The notes under the pieces are model-generated. The model ran no database searches, was not told where the DNA came from, and was given only the letters and a program-made list of their open reading frames with translations. Source: Prorocentrum cordatum (Eukaryota > Sar > Dinophyceae > Prorocentrales > Prorocentraceae). Taken from it: DNA of 64,000 nucleotides. Numbering within the stretch: position 1 is the stretch's first letter; the number at the start of each line of letters is the position of its first letter. Location of the stretch: contig CAUYUJ010000936.1 in assembly GCA_963575745.1 (NCBI GenBank), positions 581,723 to 645,722 on the forward strand, in the 5' to 3' direction. A program made the translations under genes and the position numbers. Positions 12,977 to 23,761 of this stretch are shown one piece after another.

Positions 12977-15900
12977 ACCTATACGTATACATACATAGAC
13001 GTGTGTGTGTGTGTTTATGTATGTGCTTCTCTTTCCCCCTTTTCGCTCCCTCTCTCTTCACGCCTCGATGCTGCGTGCGCGGCCACCGAGTTAAAAAGCG
13101 CGACGGGATGTCATGTGTATAAGCGTGCTCTTGCTTGTGAAGGTGACCAGATGCACATCTACATGACCAAGTGTGGCCGATCTGCTTGAAACGGGGCCCG
13201 TCTTTGCTGACTCGGAGCTTGTATTCTCCACCGCGTCGGATGGCAGAGCGTGTGAAGATCTGTGCGGGCGTTCTTTGAAAGCGAGCCAGTCAGCGACTCG
13301 GGCACTCCATGTCTAGCCTGGCCGAGCCTGCTCCAGGGCCCGAGCAGCGGTGCTTCGTTCTTTGGTCCGTGTCTTTCCTCAACGGGTTCCCGGCTTCCCC
13401 ACCCTGCAACACTTCAGCAGGCCCGTTTCCTTATTTGCATGTTCCCCTCAGAACGGTTTCTCTTCCTCCCCCCCGCGGCCGCCCACTCCTGCATGCTGGC
13501 CAACTTGCTTTTCGGTGCCCCCCTCTAGCTCTATCGATGGTGCAGCCAGCTCTGCCTCCCCGCCGACGGAAAAAACTAGTTCCCCCCAAAACGGAGGGAG
13601 CAGGCGCCGCCTTGCCCCGCCAGACCAAGGGGGCAGTGGTTCAGGCAGAGTGTTCCTCAAGCAGTGTTTCTACTGATCAGAGCGAGGGGGCTGAACCGAA
13701 CAGTCATTCACTGTCCCTGGGTGCGTGGCTGAAGTTGAATTCCGCGATGCTTGTTGTTGTTGTCGTTGTTGTTGTTGCTGTTGTTGTTATTGTTGTTGTT
13801 ATTGTTGTTGCTGGTGTCGTTGTTGCTGCTGCTGTTGTTGTTGGTGGTGGTGGTGCCGTGGTTGTTGGTGTTGGTGTTGGTGTTGGTGTTGGTGTTGGTG
13901 TTGGTGTTGGTGTTGGTGTTGGTGTTGTCGTTGTCGTTGTTGTTGTTGTTGGTGGTGGTGGTGTTGGTGTTGTTATTGTTGTTGTTGGTGTTGGTGTTGT
14001 TGTTGTTGTTGTTGTTGTTGTGATTATGGTTTGTTATATGGTGCGTGTTGTTTGTTGTTTGTTGTTTGGTGTATGTTGCCTGTTGACTGTTGTGTGTTGT
14101 TTGTTGTTTGTTATCTGTTTTTATTGTTTGCTGTTTGCTGTTTGTTGTTTGTTGTTTGCTGTCTGTTGTTGTCGTCGTCCGCCCCGCGACCCGACCCGCG
14201 ACCCACCCGCGACCCACCTCGCGACCCGTCCCGCGACCCACCCCGCGACCCACCCGCGACCCACCCCGCGACCAACCCGCGGCCCACCCGCGACTCACCC
14301 GCGACCCGCCCTGCGACCCGCCCGCGACCCACCCCGAGACCCCCCCGGCGACCCACACGCGACCCACCGGCGACCCACCCGCGACCCACCGCCGACCTAC
14401 CCCGCGACCCACCCGCGACCCACCCGCGACCCACCCGCGACCCACCGCGACCCACCCGCGACCCACCCGCGACCCACCCCGCGACCCACCCAAAATTTTC
14501 GGCGCCTGCGGCGGGTTTCTTTGGCATTCGTTCCAGGTGGAGAATCAGCGACCCACCCGCGACCCGCGCCCGCGACCCACCCACCGCGACCCACCCGCGA
14601 CCCACCCCGACCCACCCCGCGACCCACCCAAAATTTTCGGCGCTTGCGACTGTTTTTTTTTGCATTCGTTCCAGGTGGAGAACCTGCGACCCACCCGGAG
14701 AACCTGCGACCCACCCGCGACCCAAACCGCGTTCAGTGTAAAAATCAAAATGTTCGGCGCCTGCGGCGGGCTGTTTCTGAATTCCTTCCAGGTGGAGGTG
14801 GAGAGCCCGTGACCCACCCGCGACCCAAACTACGTTCACTGAACAAACCAAAACTTCGGCGCCCGCGGCGGGTTTCTTTTGCATTCGTTCCTAGTGGAGA
14901 GAGAACCTGCGACCCAAACCGCGTTCAGTGTAAAAATCAAAATGTTCGGCGCCTGCGGCGGGCTGTTTTTGAATTCCTTCCAGGTGGAGGTGGAGAGCCC
15001 GCGACCCAACCGCGACCCAAACAACGTTCACTGAACAAGCCAAAAAAATTGCGCCTCCGGCGGGCTGTTTTTGCATTCGTTCCGGGTGGCCCACCAGCGA
15101 TCTCCCCCGCGCTGAACTTGTCAGAGCACGAAAATCGGCACCTGCGGCGGGCTTGCTCGCATTGGTTTGGGAAAGCGCCCTCGTGCAATTCCTCCGATCC
15201 GGCTCACGTTGACTCTACAAGAGCACATCGGCGCCTGCGGCGGGGCTGTTGTAGGACGATGAGGACGAGGACGCGGACGAGGAAGAGGAGGAGGAGGAGG
15301 AGCAGGAGGAGGAGGAGGAGGAGGAGGATGAGGGCGCCATCGACAGGGAAGGTGAGGGCCACCAGGTCCGCCGGCTCGACGCCCGCGTCGCCCGCGCCAG
15401 CCCCCTCACTCTTATCCATAAGTGAGGGGTGCTGGTATCTTGCGTTATGCTTCTGATGGCTTTCGGCCGGTCCCGCCACAGTGCCTGGGTTCTGGGTCAT
15501 ATGCCTTTGGGATGTTCGCTGGGATGTCGCGAGAGGCCTCTTGGGGGCATCTTGGGCCGCTTTGATGCCTCTTGGGGGCCTCTTGGGGCGTTTCGGGGGC
15601 CTCTGGGCCTGCACCACTCAGAAAACTCCGCCTCCACGGCTGGCGCACGCACCTGAATCGCCCGCTTCCGCATGCCATCATCCAAGAGGAAGGGAAGGAG
15701 GGTTTCATGGTGCGTGTGGAGACATGCTCCCAAAACCGATCCCTTTTGCAACGTGATTCTTAGAACAAGCAGTTTCGCCAGAGACACCCTCCCAACATCG
15801 ACCCCGCACGTTCAACGTATCTGTATATATATAAACACATGGCACACACAACACAAACAGACAACATACATTTTGGCGAGGCGGAGTGAGCGCAAAGACA

Positions 15901-18900
15901 GAGCACGCGGCGGCTGGTCCCTCAAGCATTACTCAGGATGCGGTCCTACCAGCATCAGCCATCCCGGGGGCGTGGATGGTCGGAAAGGTACATGCAATCC
16001 CGCGGGCGGTGCCCGCACGGAAGCATGAGCGGGAAGGAGGACCGCATCAGCCATTTTGGGCGTGGATGGCAGGCAGGCAGGAAGCACGCAGACCGAGGGG
16101 CCTGCCCAAACGGCGAGCGTGATGGGCTGACTGTAGAGGCAAAGGCTCGAGCGAAAGCGAGCAAAGTGCAGTGCGCGCCAAAGGGCGAAAGCAAGGAAAA
16201 GGTGCAATGCACGGGGGACAAAGCTGGGGCAGAAGCCCGAGAGAAGGGAGGGCGGCGAGGCAGAGCCTAGCGCCGAGGCTGTCACCCCCGGCCTCCAGCG
16301 AGGCGAGAGGCGGGTCGCTTGCGCTAGGATGGCACGGGATGGCGCAGGTGAAGGAGCACCGCCGAGAATGTTACCAGGAATGTTATCGACGAACTGCCCG
16401 AGAGCCTCGGCGGAAAGGCCAGCGGGGGCAATCGTGGCGTCGCTGATAGGACGGCCGCAGTGCTTGATCAACCATGACTTCCACGCCAGTTCAAGCGAAT
16501 GCCACACGCGCCAAATCGACTCCTGGCACCTGTCGGCTCCCCGTCGAGCCGCGCGGAGACCTCAGCAGCCAAGCGGCGCTGCATCGGACAGGGCTCGGGA
16601 GGGCCCACGGGTGCGAGGCATGTCGGTGAGGCCTGCCCCGGTGGCCTTTTTTAGTGGCAGCGGGGGCGGGGGCCAGTGGCGGCGTCGCGGGGCAGGGGCT
16701 GGCTGCGGCGACGCGCCAGGCCGCCCCCCGGCTCATCGCAGGCCGGGCGCCGCTGGCTGGCGGCCCGCGGTCAGGGTTCGAGCCGTCGCCGCAGAGCTGG
16801 CCACTGCCAGGGCGGCGGCGGCGGGGGCGGGGGCGGTGGAGGCACGAGAGCAGTGGGAAGTCGCGGCGCTCCGGCGCTCTGGCTCCTCCCGCGAGCCTGC
16901 CGCGGCGGGCGCGGGAGGCGGCGGCTGCGTTGGCCGCCGCGGCGCCGCCGTGGAGCCGCGGCGCCCGCCCCAGGGAAGGCCAGCGGACGCTGGCCGGTCC
17001 AGGGCTGGCGGGCTGGCCCCCCCCAGGGGCGGGGCCGGGGGGGCAGGGAGAGAGGCGCCGTGGCAGTCCTTCGCCCTGGGAGGCTCGCGCGACCTGGGGG
17101 CACCCCGTGGCCCCCGGCCAGCTCGCGCGCGCGCTGGCGCTGCCCCGGTGCCGGCTGGCGAGATGGTGGTAGGGCCTCTCATCATCGAGGATCAAAGGGC
17201 CCTTAACCGTATTAACATAGTGAAGACGTGGCCTCACTGAGGGCCCCGTCGTTGCATCAGGGGCAATGGATATGGGTGGTCTGGCTTGTACGTCTGCAGA
17301 ACAGACCCCTTATCCCTAGTGCTGTCGGCCTCCTAGCTCAGGTCGCCTCTCAAAGCAAAGGATCGGGGGTCCTTGTATTGCTGCACACCTTCTGAAGCGA
17401 GATGGTCTCGTCGGGGGAGGTGCCGTTCGATTGGAGAGGCCTGACGGCCGGTGCCGCCGACCCTGATCGAAAGGGCTAGGAGTGGGGGGAGGAAGCGGAG
17501 GATGAGGAGGAGGAGGAGGAGGAGGAGGAGGAGGAGGAGGTGAAACGAGATGGTCTCGTCGGGGGAGGTGCCGTTCGATCTTTCTCGCCAGGTGGGTGGG
17601 TGCCTCGGAGAGGAGCCGGGCAGCGCTCGCGGGCCGTGGAGAGTTACACGGGGCACCGGTCGCTGGTGGGGCGCCCGGGCAGGGCGGGACTCGGGTGCGG
17701 GGGGCTGCCCGCCGCCCACCAAACCACCCCAACCCAGCCCGAAGGCCTCGATTGGCCCACCATTTCCAGTGGGGGGGTTGGGCGGGGAACAGTGAAAATG
17801 ACACATCTGAAGCCCGTACCCCCCCCCCCCCACCGCCCGAGGATCGGGTCTTCGGGTTGGGGCGGGGGGGCCTGGTAGGTGGTCATGCTGCCCGCCGCCG
17901 AACCCGAGCTGCCTGACCCGCCGCCGTGAGGTCGGGCTCTGGGCGCGGGGGGGCTGCCCAGCGCCGCGACCTCATGCCTCAGGGGGGGCGGCGCTGCTCG
18001 CTGGACGCGCCACGCCCTAGAGGGGGCGCGGAAGGGCGTGCCGCGGCGCCTCGGGCAGCTGCGGGCCCTCTTGCCGTCGCCATGTGGTGCCGATCGTGCG
18101 GCAGGTGGTCGTCGCTCCACGCGGCGCAGCGTCCGTGGAGGGACCTGGTTTGGAAGAGGCGCGGCTCGGTGTGGAGCGCCGGCTTACGGGAAGGGCTGGC
18201 GGCGAGGTAGCACGAGTCCTTCTAGATACAGGTCTCCGGCATCCGGCGTCCCCGGGGCACGGCGCACCGCGTGCGCGCGCTTCGTCCGTGCGGCAGGATC
18301 CGCGGGGCTGGCGCGACGCAGGCACGTGGGCAGCAGATTTGCTCGCGCCGTGCTCGGGTTTGTGCCCGTAGGCGCGGGCGAGGCTTTGCCGCAGGACGTT
18401 GACGTCGCAGTTTGGGGATCGCCCAGGGTTGCCGGGATGCGCCGCAGATGTTCGTGCCAGAGCTGGGCACCCACCCATGGACCACGGCGACCAGGCCCTT
18501 CCGCGGAAGCGGTTCAATGGGCGTCTGGGCAGTGTGCAGGAACGGCACGGGGACAGGGGCAGACAGGCCTGGCGGGTCGGCGTTGTCGTCTTCGGGCGCT
18601 GCGTCGCTAGGAGGGTCACTGACGGGCAGGCGCGGCAGTGTCCGCTGCCCCGCCGCATGTGGGAGGCGCCGCTGGACGGCGCCGCTGGGTAGAGGGAGAA
18701 CTGTGGGAGGCGTTGGAACTGGTGCCGGGGGCGCCGGCGGCGCGCCTGCGGCGAGCGGGGGAGTCCTTTCAGCGGGGGGACACGCATACACACAGAACAC
18801 ACGCAACACCTATCACGTACAGAATACGCACACAGAGAACATACACACACGCACACACACACAGCACACCCAGCACACCCAACACAAACCGCACAGACAC

Positions 18901-21900
18901 ACAAACACACACACACACACTCACACACACACACACAACACACACACACAACGCACACACACACAGCACACCTAGCACAAATCACAAGCAAAACACACAT
19001 GACGCACACCGAATTCTCACATTGCTCGCGCGCGACACGCAATACATGACCCAGCACGCAGCGCACAGCATCCATAAGTACATATATATATATATATACA
19101 TGTGTACGCATGTATGTATTTTGCCCGGCGATTGGTTTCCTGGGCCCAGGTGGCGGACCACCTTTCCCGAATTTCCCTCCCCTCGGTAACCCACGCTTTC
19201 CGTGTTCGCCCGTCGCGGCAATTTCTGTATCACGCGTGCATGTGTTCATGCGCGTGTAGAGTTGTGTCGTTGTCGAGGGCGGGTGTTTGTTAGTACCGAA
19301 GCGCGCGACGCGCGTGCGCGTGGTTCTGGTAGAATGTGGTCTAAAAGACGGGTGGGTGCCAGTTGTTTCGGCTGGTCAACACCCTGTGGGCTCGCTTGGA
19401 GCTCTGCAGTGCACATGGTGTCCCATGGTGTTTGCCGAGATTTCAGCCCGTCGCCACCCATGGCCGCCCTTGGCGCCCCATGGCGGACCACAACGGTGGC
19501 ACCTCATAGATTGCTGCATTCTGATCACTCAACATGGACTGCACCACACATGCTGCACCACGTTGCTGGCCCCACACCAAGGCCGCGATTGCACCGTGCA
19601 CAGAGCGCAGCCCACATACCGCGCGGACTCCACCTCATATGCTGCACGTGCGAGGGCGCAATGACCGCTGGCGCCGGGCCCACGCTGCCCTTTCTTGCTG
19701 CAGCCGCCCAGGAGTGCAGGGCAGCTCTGCGGTCCGAGGTGGACGCGGCCCTGGGCGGCGTGCTGCGCTCCGACGGCGTGCGCGTGCTCGGGTTCGCCTT
19801 CCAGGGGGACCTGGACAGGCTCGCTTCGCTGCCAGGCTGAGCATCGTCTGACCGATCCCCCCATCCCCATTCTGGGCCACGGTGCCTCAGCCCCCACCGG
19901 GCCCCCTCGACCCAGGTAGGGGGGGGGCCCCGCGAGGCCCGAGGGAACAGGTGTATAGCGCCACCTGGGTGGGCAAGTCGGCCAGTGGGGAGCCTCGGGA
20001 TCGGCCAAGCGCTGCTCACAGGCATGGACTGCTTCCTGCAGGTGCGCCGCGCGGTGGACCTCGCCGACGCCTGCGCCGCGGCGGAAGGCTCCGGAGAGGC
20101 CTCCAGGCTCGGGGCCGGGCTGGCGGCGCGGCTGCGAAGCTGGACGGGGTACGCGCTGGACAAGAGCGAGCAGTGCTCCGACTGGGAGCGGCGCCCGCTC
20201 TGCGCCTCGCAGGTGGCGTACGCGGCCGCCGACGCGGCCTGCCTGTTCCAGCTGGAGGAGTCACGGGAGGAAAAACCGCCCGCACCCGATGCTTGGCCCT
20301 CTGCTGAACGGCCCTGGGCGTGGGCGAAACAGCCCTGCCCCCTGCTCGGTTCCTCCTCCGGGTGTCTTTGCTGAGCGGCTTCGCGTGCCGAGTCGATTGT
20401 TCTGAGGGTGCAGGTTCTGCTCTCTCGAGGAGGCCATCGCAGCGCACGCCCCGGGCGCGCTGGCGGAGAGGGAGATGGCGCCCTCGCGCGGGAGCGGCGA
20501 CCGCGGCGGGGGCGTGGCAGGCCGAGCAGCGGCCAGCCGCGCGGAGACCGACGGCGAGGGGCCGGAGGAGTGGTCCGCGGCGCTCGGCGTGGTGCAGAGC
20601 GCTGTGAGCGCGGCGTGCTCGAGTCGGCAGGGCTCTTGCAGGCTTGGGCGGCGAAGACCAAACCCTACTCCGCCACAAAACAACATATACACAGACACCC
20701 TCCAATGGATTAATTCCTGGGCCTCAGGGAAGGGTGGCGATGTATACATCATCACTGAGAGCCAGCGACTTTATACACCGCCGCCCTCCCCCTGAAGGTA
20801 CGTGCAAAGTTCGTCGGAGGGTGTCCGTGTATACCTCTTCGTGGCGTGCCTGCCCTCGCCGATCAACGCTTCAGGCATCTGGATGGGCGGCGTTGGTAGA
20901 GCTTGGAACTCGTCGAACACGTGGCGACGTCTGAGCCCTGCCCCCGCCTCCCATCGATTCAGGAGCATCGATGGCTTGTGGGGGTGGGGCCCGGATGTCG
21001 CCGCCTAAGGCTGGTGCGGTCGGAGGAGGCGGCCGCAGTGGCCGACAGCTCGGACCTGAACGCCCTGTGCCTCGTGCTGTTGCCCCAGAGGCCGCGGAAC
21101 AGCGCCCCGAAGGGCGCCGCCGCGGTGGAGGAGGACGACGAGGCTCGGCGGTTCCAAAATGTGGCTCTGAGGAATGCGGCCCTTGACGGGCCTGACTTCC
21201 ACCACCACCACCACCATGAGTTGGAGGGGAGAAAGAGGTGGAGGACGAGGAGGAGGAGGACGAGGAGGAGGAGGAGGAGAAGGACGAGGAGGAGGAAAAC
21301 AGGCCCATCAGCTCCGAGGATAGGAAGTGGCCCCTGGTTGAATGTACAGTGCTGGAGGCCCCGCGTTCTCAGGGCTCCATCCCATCGGGCCCTATCTTCC
21401 AGTTGGGCATGTCCCTCTACCGGAGGAACATGGGATAATAGTCAAAAACAGACGATGTCCCTGCTATTTGTGATGGCTCTCGAGTGTTTTTGTTTAATTG
21501 CATATCTCATGCCATCCAAGAGCACCCTGTGGGAGGACAGGCCCGACCGAGCCCTCTCTCTGCACCGCCGCGAGGCCCTCCTCGTGCTGACCCCGGCCGC
21601 CGCGCCGCTGGACATCAAGTGGCTGGGCAACTGGCTGGGCGTGTCACGCCGCCGGCTCCGCATGGCCTCCCCGCGCGAGGCCTCCGAAGGGGTTCGCTGT
21701 GAAAGGGCCCCGTGCGCCCGAGGTGCTCCCGGGCTCCTGGGCTCCGTCTTTTGGAGTCCCTGTGGGGGGGGGCCTCGGGGCCTCGTGGGGGGTGCTCGTG
21801 GGAAGACACACACAGACAGACACACACACAGACACACACACACACACACACAAACGTGGGAGACAACACACACACACACAAAAACCACACACACACACAC

Positions 21901-21956
21901 AAAACACACACACACACACACGTGGGAGAAAGCACACACACACACAAAACACACAC

Positions 21957-21996
<40 letters not shown>

Positions 21997-23719
21997 AACA
22001 CACACACACACACACGTCTGTGGGAAGAAGCACACGCACAAACACAAAAGTGGGGAAACAACATACAAGCACACACGCACACACAAAACACACACAAAAC
22101 AAAAAACACGAAAAAACAAACAACAAACAAAACACAACAATCACACAGCACACACACATGTGTTTTTTCCCACAGAGGCCGTGGGGGCCTCCCTGGAAAG
22201 CCTGGGGAAGCCTTGGGCCAGGGACGCTCCCCCTCAGATCCGGCGTGGCCAAGACGATGTAGCATCGCGGCGCATCACGTGGGGGGTGCTCGTGGGGAAA
22301 CACACACAGAGACAGACACAGACACACACACACACACACACAACACAACACAACACAACACAACACAACACAACACAACACACACACAACACACACACAC
22401 AAAACACACACACACGTGGGAGAAAACACACACACACACACAAAAACACACACACACACACACGTCTGTGGGAAGAAACACACGTACAAACACAAAAGTG
22501 GGGAAAAACGTACAAGCACACACACACACACACAAAACACACACACACACACACCCATAGACCCCTTCGCTCTGCGCCGTGCTCCGAGCCAGATCCACCT
22601 GTGCTGCCCTGATCGCTGCGAACTGCAAGGCGACCCGACCACTACCGCGAGGGCCCCGGTGCCCGAAGCTGGACGACAGAAATTGCGACGCCCGGATCTG
22701 AGGGGTCCTGGCAGCGCCCGAGATCGGCGCTACTTCAACATACTCATACTGTGTGTGCGTCGCCCCGCCCCCCCCCCGCAGGGGCGACGCGCGCACCGAG
22801 AAATCTTCTAGTGTATGCGTGGTGGCGGGCGCTTTCTGGCCACACCCCTCGGGAAACGATGTACGAGAAGATGGGTACACTGGACGTTCGGGTCGGACGC
22901 GCGCCTCCCAGGATAACGTACAGCACCAGTATATGTCGCTTCACGTCCCCAGACCCCCGATGTCATGATTTTTTCATGACGCGACCCCCAGAGGTCCAGA
23001 CCCATTCCCCGGGACCGGCTTTTCATCCCGAGTCGTTTTCTGACGGTCCTGAGGGCCGGTGAGGGCCCCCGGAGGCCGAAGATAGCGAAAAACCTCCCGT
23101 CGTGATTTTTTCATGACTCGAGGGGGTCTGGGTCCCGCGGTAGGTCGCCGAGCGCTTCGGCACCCGCCCTGGCCTGGTGCCCCCCGTGCCCCTGAGGCTC
23201 GGGCCGGGCGAAAGGGGGGGATTGGGAAAGGGGGGGTTACGAAATTTGCTTGGATACATGGGCGCCTCCCGGCGCCGGGAGGCGCCGCGAAAATCAGCTA
23301 CGCGAGCTGATTCTCAAACCCCCCCTTTGCTATCCCCCCCTTTCGCCCGACCCGAGAGGCCTGGCGTCCGCGTCCTGGCCCTGCCGGGGCTCCGGGGCGC
23401 GGCCGGGGGCCTGCAGGCTTCGGCGGGGCACCCCGGGTGGCGGCTGCTGCTGCAGGAGCCAGGCCAGGGGATCCTCCTCCTCCTCCTCCTCCTCCTCCTC
23501 CTCCTCCTCCTCCTCCTGCTCCTCCTGGCGTGCCTCGAGGCCCACCCAACAGTGTTCTGAGAACCTGTCGTGGTTTCCACGAGGTGTTCTTGGAACGATA
23601 TTTCGTGCTAGGCCTATGGGAATGCCGGGACGGTCGGTCCCTGCTCAAGGAGGAGAAGGTCGTCGTCGTCGTAGTCGTCGTCGGCGTCGTCGTCGTCGTC
23701 GGCGTCTGCGTGAGCGTCA

Positions 23720-23761
<42 letters not shown>

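Larger units (their letters stand above)
9313..19703 (+). other. Large intron of the mut-7-like gene
   Basis: Spans 10.4 kb between the LLDL exon and the ExoII exon. Contents: TG-rich DNA (9540-9830), family G and F elements, unassigned GC-rich DNA (10750-12880), microsatellites, the GTT and CGACCCACC arrays (13.7-15.2 kb), an A/G-rich stretch (16080-16270) with a Lys-rich open frame, a G-rich region with long chance frames on both strands (16600-18780), a family B element and a CA satellite. I saw no second gene that I could support. Confidence 0.6.

Noticed and set aside
13725-15456. Long open frames (up to 715 codons) across the GTT and CGACCCACC arrays.
   Set aside because: They are translations of short repeats with no stop by composition; no domain or balanced composition.
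16600-18780. GC-rich stretch with long Ala/Arg/Gly frames on both strands.
   Set aside because: No motif, no consistent splice phases with neighbours, and composition alone explains the open frames.
21728-21775. A frame reading VLPGSWAPSFGVPVGG, resembling the PG.VPP.G loop of YbaK domains.
   Set aside because: It is out of frame with the preceding exon, the same DNA block recurs in Fpg intron 5 (about 51045-51110), and a better in-frame loop exon exists at 23144-23209.
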